DNA from: Melioribacteraceae bacterium
GTDB taxonomy: Bacteria; Bacteroidota; Ignavibacteria; Ignavibacteriales; Melioribacteraceae
Direction of reading: 5' to 3'
Length of the DNA: 10,271 nt
Assembly (NCBI GenBank): GCA_015486905.1
Contig: WFQV01000430.1
Coordinates: forward strand, 1-10,271
Made by a program: the position numbers and the translations under genes
The notes under the pieces: generated by a model
The model's database searches: none
Seen by the model: the letters and a program-made list of their open reading frames with translations, nothing else
What the model was told of the DNA's origin: nothing
Part shown: positions 1-6,739 of the stretch, one piece after another
How positions within the stretch are numbered: the first letter of the stretch is position 1
Layout: each line of letters opens with the position of its first letter

Positions 1-128
1 ATTACAACCTAAATCCTTGTTTTTTTTGTCAAGAAATTAAAGAAAAACATTCCTGCATTTACATTTAAAAAAAAATTAGCAAAATTTTTTAATATTCTCT
101 AATCTTTAAGTCCGAATCATAATTCTTA

Positions 129-150
129 ACCTACCTGCCAGCAGGAAGGT
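129..150. repeat. Palindromic CCTGC/GCAGG repeat
   Basis: Two 10-base arms, ACCTACCTGC and GCAGGAAGGT, pair with one mismatch around a CA loop. The hairpin is flanked on both sides by TTCTTAA (123-129 and 150-156). The CCTGC...GCAGG core is shared with the larger palindrome at 9597-9614, so the two probably belong to one REP-like family. No function is implied. Confidence 0.6.
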
Positions 151-335
151 TCTTAATTTTTAATTCTTAATTGCGGTTTACCGCGAGGTGACATTTTCAA
201 GAAAACAAAACTTTTAATTCTTTGAGAAAAAAGGTGTTTGAAAAAACCTCGAAGCGGTTCAATGTTTGTAGGACAAAATTCAAACTCTGAAATCCTAACC
301 CCGAAATGGATCAAGTTTATTTTTAGCTCCGTTGA

Positions 336-353
336 CACGGGTTTTAACCCGTG
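336..353. repeat. 18-bp palindrome CACGGGTT-TT-AACCCGTG
   Basis: The 8-base arms are perfect around a TT centre. A degraded relative, with CACGG-ATTTTAAAT-CTGT, lies near the other end of the window at 10138-10156. The intergenic location and the recurrence suggest a dispersed palindromic repeat. With no adjacent gene oriented to use it, a terminator or operator role is less likely. Confidence 0.6.
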
Positions 354-396
354 CATGAGACGAATAAAAACAAAAAAAAGTTTTGGCGCGATTTTT

Positions 397-516
397 GGCC
401 GGCTCGTTTAGGTAAAGCAAAAAATCATGAGAAAACGTTTAAGAAGAAAATGCAACCTAAATTTTATTGCCACCAAATTTAAACATGTACAAATAGCGGC
501 GACTCACGAGCCGACC
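397..516. repeat. 120-bp element bounded by 11-bp inverted repeats
   Basis: The ends GGCCGGCTCGT (397-407) and ACGAGCCGACC (506-516) are inverted repeats matching at 10 of 11 positions. They enclose about 98 bp with no long reading frame. Inside is a smaller hairpin, TAAATTT (458-464) with AAATTTA (475-481). The form suits a small non-autonomous element (MITE-like) or a structured RNA. I see no clear target-site duplication and cannot decide between them. Confidence 0.4.
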
Positions 517-538
517 CTACAAATTTCTGATGAACTTA

Positions 539-881
539 TTACTTTATCAAAATCATTTTTTTCACGCTCACAAAATCTCCGTCTGTGAGTCTGTAAAAAT
601 AAACTCCGCTTGTCAAATTGGTTGCGTTGAACTGCAAGGGATAACTCCCCGGCGCTTGTTGTTTGTTTACAAGCGTGGCTACTTCACGTCCTAAAACATC
701 GTAAACTTTCAAAGTTACAATGGCATTTTCATTTCGACCGGAGCTTGAGATTTCTTCACGACTTTGGCGGGATAAATGTTCGCTTAGCTTGGGTTTGAAA
801 TGACAGATGCTGGGATACTGTAATTTATTGTGTTTGTAGGATTTCCCGAAGGGACGGCCTAGTCGAAAGGATTCGGATAGT
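539..881 (-). pseudogene. Decayed T9SS C-terminal sorting domain (tail only)
   Basis: The last third reads cleanly as a type A T9SS sorting tail: VTLKVYDVLGREVATLVN, then SGVYFYRL and a KKMILIK end before TAA. The upstream half of the module is present but out of frame. YPNPF is at 865-879 and PTNTINYSIPASVI lies just below 840. A TAG at 859-861 and a second stop after VISNPS interrupt that frame. Eight extra codons (841-864, containing TCCCGAAGGGA) lie between YPNPF and the INYSIP part. A palindromic repeat (729-805) separates INYSIPASVI from VTLKVYD and carries the frame change. No secreted-protein body remains upstream. Such tails direct proteins through the T9SS to the cell surface, but this one cannot be made as a working protein. 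Calling it a relic is an inference from these stops and frames. Confidence 0.8.
729..805. repeat. Palindromic repeat (TCATTTCGACC...GAAATGACA) inside T9SS relic
   Basis: The left end TCATTTCGACC and right end TTTGAAATGACA form inverted termini. Next to the left end is GAGATTTCTTCACGAC, matching GAGAAATCTTTG...GATTCCTCAC in the copy at 3470-3533. It sits at the same point of the sorting module as that copy, between IPASVI and VTLKVYD, but differs in length inside and throws the reading frame off. Confidence 0.65.
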
Positions 882-954
882 AAAATGGGCGACTTGAAAA
901 CTGCCATTACTACTTTTAGCGGGCTGTTTTGCTCACTTTTCTACGTACAGTACT

Positions 955-1359
955 CTAAAAGTCTTCCAATTCAGATATTTTTACATCGTTTATTCGATTA
1001 AAATGCTTCTTATTCAAGGTTAATAAAGGGACGTTAAATTCAATGGATGTAGCCGCAATAAAAATATCTCTAAATTCAATCAATTGATTCTCAGCTTTTA
1101 AGTTTTTGTAAATTTCAGCAGAAATTTGAGCTGTTTCAAAACCAAAGGGGATTATCTCAAACCATTTAAGCAGTTTTAGTAAGTCATTTTTATGAATATC
1201 TGTTAAAGCTCCGGCATACAACTCAAATACAGTTATTGTTGAAATCTGAACGTTAAATCCCGCCTCTTTAACTTTCCATAAGTTAGTTGCTTGTTTATTT
1301 TGTTTTCGTAAAAAATCAATTATTATTGTCGTATCAATTAAAATGTCTCTATCGTCCAT
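955..1359 (-). CDS. VapC-type PIN-domain ribonuclease toxin
   Basis: This 134-residue protein has the size and motif order of a VapC toxin. The first acidic residue is Asp9 in ILIDTTIIIDFL, Glu46 lies in FELYAGA, and Asp98 lies in FRDIFIAAT. The C-terminal LLTLNKKHF resembles the usual LxTxNxxHF motif. PIN toxins use a Mg-binding acidic cluster to cut RNA, typically initiator tRNA or rRNA loops; the target here cannot be told. The start codon overlaps the end of the upstream antitoxin gene by 22 bp, and an AGGGGG-like SD sequence (about 1371-1379) lies within the antitoxin gene, so the two are probably translationally coupled. The pair lies between two decayed T9SS tails. All catalytic positions look intact, so it is probably active. 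Family assignment is strong. Confidence 0.92.
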   Translation of the reverse strand: MDDRDILIDTTIIIDFLRKQNKQATNLWKVKEAGFNVQISTITVFELYAGALTDIHKNDLLKLLKWFEIIPFGFETAQISAEIYKNLKAENQLIEFRDIFIAATSIEFNVPLLTLNKKHFNRINDVKISELEDF

Positions 1360-1559
1360 TTGTCGATTTTACCCCCTGAGGTGTTTTGTAGATGATCCCA
1401 CGTGGATATTTCAAGAAAATCTTTTTTCCAATTATCATCTTTTTTATTTTTTGTTTTTTCCCTTATTGCTTTCATTATTTTTTCTTCAAGAGCGATTAAT
1501 TCCTCGATACTCAAATATGGTAATTTCTCTTCAATGTTATTTAACGAAACTAATTTCAT
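1338..1559 (-). CDS. Probable antitoxin paired with VapC
   Basis: The product is a 73-residue charged protein. The N-terminal half (about residues 8-38) is predicted helical and lysine/glutamate-rich (LSIEELIALEEKIMKAIREK). The C-terminal half carries KKDFLEISTWD, a hydrophobic/Trp patch like those used by antitoxin tails to fill the PIN toxin active-site groove. I do not recognise a classic AbrB, RHH or Phd DNA-binding fold, so whether it autoregulates the operon is unknown. The ATG at 1557-1559 is preceded by a strong SD (AGAAAGGGAGAA, 1565-1576). It lies first in the operon and overlaps vapC by 22 bp, the usual antitoxin-first order. Its role is inferred mainly from position, size and that C-terminal motif. 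Confidence 0.8.
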   Translation of the reverse strand: MKLVSLNNIEEKLPYLSIEELIALEEKIMKAIREKTKNKKDDNWKKDFLEISTWDHLQNTSGGKIDKWTIETF

Positions 1560-1600
1560 ATTAGTTCTCCCTTTCTACCTATTATTCATTTATCTTTCAC

Positions 1601-1629
1601 AATATAACAATTGATAAAGAAGTTGTCAA
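1601..1629 (-). promoter_or_regulatory. Promoter of the toxin-antitoxin operon
   Basis: On the minus strand TTGACA (1624-1629) and TATATT (1601-1606) are separated by exactly 17 bp, a near-consensus sigma-70-type promoter. The predicted transcription start would lie near 1594, about 35 bp upstream of the antitoxin ATG. CAATTGTTATATTG covers the -10 region and has CAAT/ATTG arms, so it could be an operator for autoregulation; that part is speculative. Confidence 0.6.
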
Positions 1630-1702
1630 ATAAAATTTTAACCTATTCCTTCGTAAAGGGAGGCTCTAAAGTAGCCCATACAATTTATTGGTGAACTGTT
1701 GT

Positions 1703-1891
1703 CTATTTCATCAAAATCATTTTCTTTATTGCAGCAAAATCCCCGGCGGAAAGTCTGTAAAAATATATTCCGTTGCTTAGTTTGCTTGCATCAAATTTAA
1801 CGGAGTAATTACCCGAGGCTTGTTCTTCATTTACAATCGTGGCCACTTCCCGTCCAAGAACATTCGGATTCGGAATGACAGATGAAGGCAC
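1703..1891 (-). pseudogene. T9SS sorting-tail fragment (C-terminal half of a split module)
   Basis: The frame reads VPSSVIPNPN, then VLGREVATIVNEEQ, SGNYSVKFDASKLSNGIYFYRL and a KKMILMK end before TAG. VIPNP matches the start of the repeat-encoded insert in the intact 920-residue protein. Here it joins directly to VLGREV, so the rest of the insert and VTLxVYD have been deleted. Upstream of about 1891 the minus strand stops matching the module. The missing front half is found on the plus strand starting at 1890. No start or protein body is present, so this is a relic. Confidence 0.8.
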
Positions 1892-2180
1892 GACAACCGG
1901 GAAGAACAACTACGGATTTAAAGTTCAAAGGGAAAAGTGTTCGGGGAAAAATAGGTTTTGTAAACGGACATGGCAACAGTGATTCTACGAAGAAATATTC
2001 TTTTGCGGATGAAAATCCGACAAGCAGAAATATTTAATACAGACTGAAACAAATTGATAACGACAGTTCGTTTGAATATTCGAGTGTTTTAAAAATTGAG
2101 GCAAATAATGTTCCGACGAAACACTTATGGGAGCAGAACTATCCTAATCCGTTAACTTGGAAATGAAGTTTGTAATTCCA
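1890..2180 (+). pseudogene. Inverted N-terminal half of a T9SS tail module
   Basis: On the plus strand, opposite to all other genes, the sequence encodes NNYGFKVQRE, then after a frameshift IGFVNGHGNSDSTKKYSF, a TAA (2035-2037), YRLKQIDNDSSFEYSSVLKIE and EQNYPNPLTW. After another frameshift it gives MKFVIP, equivalent to IKYSIP. These blocks match, in order, NNYGFQVQR, IGFIAGHGNSNSPKDY, YRLKQIDIDGGFEYSDV and QNYPNPFN of the intact 920-residue protein. At least two frameshifts and one stop make it non-functional. Its left end abuts the minus-strand tail fragment at 1703-1891. The simplest reading is that one decayed gene had its middle part inverted. From 2181 to the SGNH gene I recognise nothing. 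Confidence 0.75.
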
Positions 2181-2298
2181 AGGCTGCTTCTTTTGCGATT
2201 TTTTCATCCGCTTCGACAAATTTAGCGAAATAGTAAGCCGAGATAGTTCCTTGCCTTTACTATCCTATGATTGGGTAGTTCAAGTTCACTCCTCCGGT

Positions 2299-3276
2299 TT
2301 AATTTTTATTCATTAAAAATTTTTTAAATATTTTAGCAATTTTCCTATGTCCCATATTTGAAAAATGAATTCCATCTCCGAATAAATACAGCTCCTTCCC
2401 ACCCTGAAATTCATCGCTATTTAAAACATCAAATACTTGGATATTTTCTTCTCTTAATTCTGAAGAAATAATTGACTGCGGTTTTGTTTGCGCCGGATTA
2501 TTTTGTCGTAGTTGATATTCATAAGGAAGCAATATTACTGTAAAACTAATATTATTTTCATCCAAGATTTTCTTAATGTCAATTAAGTTTGATATTGCTT
2601 TTTGAAAATCATTGTTCGATAAATTATAAAACCGTTCGTCGTATAAATAATATGCTTTCGGTCTGTCGGTAAAAGTTTCTTTCAATAGATGATATAACTT
2701 TGAATTCTTTCTAAAAAACGAGTTAATTTCCCCGACAAAATTTGATTTGCTAATGCCGGGTAAATCTAAAGAATCGTAATCTGAATAAACGTCATTCAAA
2801 CACCAAAACAAATAGACGGAACTAATACCAAGTTTGTTTCTATCAACGGCAATTAATTTTTTCACAACGTTCAGATAATCCTTATTTGAATAACCGATTA
2901 GTGAAGGATTTAAAATTTCAACGTCGCTTAAATCGGAACTTATTCTGCCGGCAAACGTAGAATCGTTTTTAACGCCGATACCCATAGTAACCGAGTCGCC
3001 GAGAAAAAGCCATTTCTTTTTTGTTTTCTTCTTGCGATTTGATTTGCCGTATTTCCAAAAACCGATGGAATCGACATATTTAATCGCGCCGTTGCTAAGC
3101 CCGTACGCGTTTGGAACTAATCCGGGCGAATCGAAATAAACGCTATCCCTAAGCAACGTCAATTCCGTTCCCGAAAGATGAATATCGGTAAAAAAAAGCC
3201 TGGTTAAAAACTCAGCGCCGATAAACAACAAAAATACGATTGCGATATTATACAAAATAATTTTTATGTATTTCAA
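2299..3276 (-). CDS. Membrane-anchored SGNH/GDSL hydrolase
   Basis: The protein has 325 residues. Residues 6-28 form one transmembrane or uncleaved signal-anchor segment, so the rest should face the periplasm. The catalytic blocks of the SGNH fold are present: GDSVTMG with nucleophile Ser95, a Gly at 128 (NPSLIGYS), Asn161 in FWCLNDV, and DGIH with Asp301 and His304 near the C-terminus. The family contains esterases and acyl-hydrolases, including polysaccharide O-acetyl esterases; the substrate here is unknown. Translation appears to start at TTG (3274-3276). No ATG fits before the membrane segment, and an in-frame TAA lies just upstream. There is only weak SD sequence. The gene begins 4 bp after the stop of the 920-residue secreted protein, so it is probably co-transcribed and translationally coupled. 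I see no clear terminator after it. Confidence 0.88.
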   Translation of the reverse strand: MKYIKIILYNIAIVFLLFIGAEFLTRLFFTDIHLSGTELTLLRDSVYFDSPGLVPNAYGLSNGAIKYVDSIGFWKYGKSNRKKKTKKKWLFLGDSVTMGIGVKNDSTFAGRISSDLSDVEILNPSLIGYSNKDYLNVVKKLIAVDRNKLGISSVYLFWCLNDVYSDYDSLDLPGISKSNFVGEINSFFRKNSKLYHLLKETFTDRPKAYYLYDERFYNLSNNDFQKAISNLIDIKKILDENNISFTVILLPYEYQLRQNNPAQTKPQSIISSELREENIQVFDVLNSDEFQGGKELYLFGDGIHFSNMGHRKIAKIFKKFLMNKN

Positions 3277-3280
3277 CGAA

Positions 3281-6043
3281 TTACTTTATTATGAGCATTT
3301 TCCTCAATTTATTTGTTTTTTGATAAGTTAAAATATAAAAATAAATTCCCGAACTGATATTTTCAGCATTGAATTTAACAAAGTAATTTCCCGGCGCTTG
3401 TTCTTCATTTACAAGAGTCGCTACTTCCCGACCGAGAATGTCGTAAACTCTCAATGTTACATTTGTGTTGTCATTTCGACCAGAAAGAGAAATCTTTGTA
3501 GATTCCTCACCCCTTCGGGGATTCGGAATGACAGTACTTGCCGGGATTGAATATTTTATTACCGTTGTAAGATTGAAAGGATTCGGATAATTTTGAGTTA
3601 ATTTAAATTTAGTTGGTAACTCGGAATTTAAGTTAACTTCCACAACATCAGAATACTCAAACCCGCCGTCAATGTCTATCTGTTTTAATCTGTATTTAAC
3701 AGTGCCTCTTAGTTCATCGGTATCAACAAATCTATAATCTTTCGGAGAGTTACTGTTTCCGTGTCCTGCAATAAATCCTATTTCCTCCCAGCTACTTTGA
3801 ACTTTTAACTTTTTCCTTTGAACTTGAAACCCGTAGTTATTTACTTCCGTTGCAGTAACCCAGTAAATCTCAACATTATTCCCTTTAACAGCAGCTGTAA
3901 AAGACTTTAACTCGACAGGAAGAGGGGAATTGTTACTTGCCATAACATATTCACTAAAACCTGTAACTCCATCATACTCAAGCCAGTCGTCACTTTGATT
4001 GCCTGTGGTTCCATTATCATGATAGGTTAAAGTTCCAACCAAACTAAAATCTTCCTTCCCAAAATTTTCTCTTTTATATAATTTAACATTCGAAGCTCCT
4101 TCAGCTACAGAATTTTCGGGAAGATCCGAGACATAAAATTTTAAGTTTGCATCTATTGCCGTAATACCATTTCCTTTAGTAAAATGCCAGCCAAATTTAC
4201 TTATGTGAGATTCCGAAATGCCCCCTACATGTTTAGGACCTTTGCCTTTGTAGAATTTTACCTTGAAATTATCGCTCCCAGATATAGAATTAACTTTCAT
4301 CTTAAATCCGGTATGAGAAGAAGTAAAATCATATTCACCTGTCGCATCAACGGATTTTTCATCGTCATTTTCAGGATAATTACCAGGCGTAGTATCGTCG
4401 GCGTTAGCGCTTTCAATTGTCCATTCGCTTGAAATCCAAGTCACATTAGCTTGAGTAACGCTGGATTTCCTGTAAGCTCTGCTATCCTTGTATTCCCATG
4501 GTTTTCCCGTACCGTCTTCATCTATTACGCCATAAGCATCGACAAGTGCTCCCGATGAATGATTACCTCCTTTATAAAGGAAATAGCCGTCGTTTCCGTT
4601 GCCGGTTATATTGCCGCTTGTAAAATCGGGATCGAATCCGTATGCAGTGTTAAAATTACTCTGATTATAGGCAATAACTTTTGCTTCGCTTGCCTTGATA
4701 GTTCCGGTTAATTGAAAATCGGCCCAACTGCTACTGCTACCATTTGCTTGGCGGGACAAATACCACTTATCTTTAGATAAATTTATATCCGAGTTACCAA
4801 CATTGTAAATCTCGACAAATTTAGCGTAAGAACTGTCATGTGGATCCGCTATTTCGGAAATAATTAAGTATTCATGAGATTGTTCCGGTGTTGTGGCACT
4901 ATCACTCGGCACCGTTCCGTCTGTTTTGTAATCTATATGAGAACCTGAATTTGTATAAGGATAAATTTTAAAATAATAAGTAGTTGATGCTGAGAGCCCT
5001 ATCCAAGAATAAGAAGTTGTTCCGTGCTCAACATTTTTTGCGCCTGAACCATCCGAAAGGTTGGTATCGTCCGATTCCTCGGTTCCATCTGTTGGGTCTG
5101 TTATTGATAAACTTGTACCTGCTTTAATTAAATAACCGTCCGGCACTACAGTGCCGTCGTTTTCTGTCCAGCTTAAATTTATTTGAGAAGAACTTGCAGC
5201 CGTTGCGTTAAATCCGTTAACGTGATTCGAAGGCTCTGCCTTTGCAGTTGTAGCATTTGTTTTAACGCCGGAGGAATAATTGTTTGAACCGTCAACAGAC
5301 CAGGCTTTGTAATAATAAGCTGTATTTGAGCTCAACCCAGAATGATTATACGAAGCTCCGTTGCCATTATAAATAATAGTTCCGCCTCCTGAAAGCGTTG
5401 AACCAACTGTATATGAAGTACCATCAGAAGGAGTACCAAATGCATCTGTTGTATTATATGCAATCATTACATTATTGTGGCTGGTGTTCTGACGCCACGA
5501 TAAATCGATGTTATCGCTACCGCCTGCCGAAGCGGAAAAGTTAGAGGGATTCGCAACGCTGCCTGCAAGGGTCCCTTCCAATTTTATATTATCAATCCTA
5601 ACGCCCCTTGTTCCGCTTGAAGGAGTCCGCACCCATCTGATTTTTAGTTGGGTAGTATTTATTGTTCCAATATTATATGTTTGCGTAACAAGACTGGTTG
5701 TAGTATTTGAAGTAGTAAACGTACCTGCGTTAAAAGTAGCGCCATTATCTTTAGATAAATCAACAGTACAAGTCGGATGAGTTCCATTACCATAAGATTT
5801 AATTTGAAATGTCAATATAAGATCTGTGTAACTTGAAACATCATAAGTGGTTGAAATAATTGATTCCCCCTTTCCGTCTTTATCGAGGAGCCAATATCCA
5901 CTTTTTTGAATTGGTTGCCCACCATTATCTGTGAATGTCCACTCCGCAGTTGCAGCAGAGCAATCATTAGTAAATATTGTTGTTTGTGCCTGTAAAATTC
6001 CTCCAAATAAAAAAACGACAAAAAAAGTAAATATTTCCCTCAT
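3281..6043 (-). CDS. Secreted multidomain protein with fibronectin-III-like, lamin-tail and T9SS sorting domains
   Basis: The protein has 920 residues. Residues 1-20 are a signal peptide ending LQAQ. Residues about 21-158 are a beta-rich region, possibly a carbohydrate-binding-like jelly roll. Two fibronectin-III-like domains follow (about 165-265 and 272-386), with LSW and TxYYxK signatures. Residues about 391-555 resemble a lamin-tail domain (EYLIISEIADP, KFVEIYNVG). A further region (about 565-700) is of unknown type. The end is a T9SS type A tail: NNYGFQVQR, YRLKQID, QNYPNPFN (818-824), VTLRVYDILGREVATLVN and a KKMLIIK-like end. Residues about 837-860 are an insert encoded by the palindromic repeat at 3470-3533. 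The ATG is preceded by AAAGGGC (6051-6057). It is probably exported by Sec and anchored or released by the T9SS. No enzyme active site is recognised, so an adhesive or structural role is likely but unproved. It is the first gene of an operon with the SGNH hydrolase. Confidence 0.9.
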   Translation of the reverse strand: MREIFTFFVVFLFGGILQAQTTIFTNDCSAATAEWTFTDNGGQPIQKSGYWLLDKDGKGESIISTTYDVSSYTDLILTFQIKSYGNGTHPTCTVDLSKDNGATFNAGTFTTSNTTTSLVTQTYNIGTINTTQLKIRWVRTPSSGTRGVRIDNIKLEGTLAGSVANPSNFSASAGGSDNIDLSWRQNTSHNNVMIAYNTTDAFGTPSDGTSYTVGSTLSGGGTIIYNGNGASYNHSGLSSNTAYYYKAWSVDGSNNYSSGVKTNATTAKAEPSNHVNGFNATAASSSQINLSWTENDGTVVPDGYLIKAGTSLSITDPTDGTEESDDTNLSDGSGAKNVEHGTTSYSWIGLSASTTYYFKIYPYTNSGSHIDYKTDGTVPSDSATTPEQSHEYLIISEIADPHDSSYAKFVEIYNVGNSDINLSKDKWYLSRQANGSSSSWADFQLTGTIKASEAKVIAYNQSNFNTAYGFDPDFTSGNITGNGNDGYFLYKGGNHSSGALVDAYGVIDEDGTGKPWEYKDSRAYRKSSVTQANVTWISSEWTIESANADDTTPGNYPENDDEKSVDATGEYDFTSSHTGFKMKVNSISGSDNFKVKFYKGKGPKHVGGISESHISKFGWHFTKGNGITAIDANLKFYVSDLPENSVAEGASNVKLYKRENFGKEDFSLVGTLTYHDNGTTGNQSDDWLEYDGVTGFSEYVMASNNSPLPVELKSFTAAVKGNNVEIYWVTATEVNNYGFQVQRKKLKVQSSWEEIGFIAGHGNSNSPKDYRFVDTDELRGTVKYRLKQIDIDGGFEYSDVVEVNLNSELPTKFKLTQNYPNPFNLTTVIKYSIPASTVIPNPRRGEESTKISLSGRNDNTNVTLRVYDILGREVATLVNEEQAPGNYFVKFNAENISSGIYFYILTYQKTNKLRKMLIIK
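3470..3533. repeat. In-frame palindromic repeat inside the T9SS tail
   Basis: GTCATTTCGA (3470-3479) and TCGGAATGAC (3523-3532) are inverted ends with one mismatch. Inner parts include GAGAAATCTTTGTAGATTCC and CCCCTTCGGGG (3510-3520), a perfect hairpin with a TTC loop. On the coding strand it gives VIPNPRRGEESTKISLSGRND, so the element is translated without a frame break. Usual tails have only about four residues between SIP and VTL. The repeat resembles REP-like GTCATTTCGA... elements common between genes in this bacterial group (general knowledge). Confidence 0.85.
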
Positions 6044-6070
6044 AGCATTTGCCCTTTATTTTGTTAATAT

Positions 6071-6083
6071 AAACCAGAGGTTT
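6071..6083. promoter_or_regulatory. Inverted repeat AAACC-AGA-GGTTT in leader of the secreted-protein gene
   Basis: Perfect 5-base arms around a 3-base spacer lie about 28 bp before the ATG at 6043, on the upstream side of the SD sequence. The site could be an operator or an mRNA hairpin. It is short, so chance is possible. I could not identify a convincing promoter further upstream. Confidence 0.3.
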
Positions 6084-6554
6084 GTTTTATAAATTATTTT
6101 TACTCTTTTGAAAGTTTAACAAAATTTTTTAAAATATGCAAGTTGAAACATTGTTGAAAATGGATAGTTTATTTGGAGTTTGCAGGAAGAAAGGCAAAAA
6201 GTCAAACTTTGTTGAAAATATTTTATTAAGGACTTCGTCAAAAACATTAAGTACCCTTAGATTGATTAAAATGCTGGCATCATCTGAGTGGAATTTGAAA
6301 AAGTTAGCCGAAAAATTGAACGCTAAATTTTTGTGGCTTTTCAAGAATTTCTTTTACGGAGCTTTCAAAGAATGTTTTTTCTTCAATTTGTCTCTAATTC
6401 CGATTTCGTAAGGAGCGACTAACTAATTATATTACCTTGATTCGGTTACATTTTTATTTGACTTAACGAGACGATTTTGGGTTACCTTTTATTTTGACTT
6501 AACACGTACGTAAACTCATCTAATGAAAAACATTCATCAGGTAAGATTTAAAGC
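6084..6554. other. Long intergenic region without a recognised gene
   Basis: The only sizeable open frame (6136-6411, plus strand) would give a 91-residue lysine- and phenylalanine-rich protein, but it lacks an SD sequence and resembles no family I know. A competing frame (6129-6344) lies opposite. The segment could be an unrecognised small gene or the trace of a lost one. A 24-bp direct repeat (6444-6503) lies in the right part, between here and the tRNA terminator. Confidence 0.5.
6444..6503. repeat. Pair of 24-bp direct repeats, 36-bp period
   Basis: Copies at 6444-6467 and 6480-6503 both begin GGTTAC and end TTTGACTTAAC, agreeing at 21 of 24 positions. The 12 bp between them are not repeated. 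Their spacing, about three and a half helical turns, could suit cooperative protein binding, but no regulated gene is close on the right strand. Confidence 0.6.
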
Positions 6555-6579
6555 AAAAAAAGGAAGCATTTCTGCTTCC
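6555..6579 (-). terminator. Rho-independent terminator of the tRNA gene
   Basis: On the minus strand GGAAGCA-GAAA-TGCTTCC forms a perfect 7-bp stem with a GAAA tetraloop, followed by seven T residues. It lies 15 bp beyond the 3' end of tRNA-Ser and so ends its transcript. The other strand also has a T-rich run after the stem, so it may work in both directions. Confidence 0.85.
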
Positions 6580-6592
6580 TTTCATTTTTCTT

Positions 6593-6682
<90 letters not shown>

Positions 6683-6709
6683 ATCTGCAGCTGAATTTTA
6701 AAATTAAAA

Positions 6710-6739
6710 ATTGTACTTAAAATATAATGAATATTTCAA
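6710..6739 (-). promoter_or_regulatory. Promoter of tRNA-Ser
   Basis: On the minus strand TTGAAA (6734-6739) and TACAAT (6710-6715) are spaced by 18 bp and lie 27 bp upstream of the mature tRNA 5' end. The TTTG overlapping the -35 box also recalls the Bacteroidota TTTG element. The match is good but not verified. Confidence 0.55.

Larger units (their letters stand above)
1..538. other. Gene-free, repeat-bearing intergenic region
   Basis: I see no credible gene here. The stretch is AT-rich and contains three palindromic or inverted-repeat elements, listed separately (129-150, 336-353, 397-516). A segment at about 255-283 has the sequence CGGTTCAATGTTTGTAGG, and a related AATGTTTGTAG occurs at 9731-9741. 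This suggests another dispersed repeat. An open frame on the minus strand (153-356) runs through the palindrome at 336-353, has no family resemblance and is treated as chance. Confidence 0.6.

Noticed and set aside
153..356. 67-codon open frame on the minus strand
   Set aside because: It starts in the palindrome at 336-353, lies across repeats, and resembles no protein family.
1343..1614. Plus-strand open frames rich in Phe and Leu
   Set aside because: They lie opposite the antitoxin gene, which has an SD, a promoter and a toxin partner. The hydrophobic content is the complement of Lys/Glu-rich codons.
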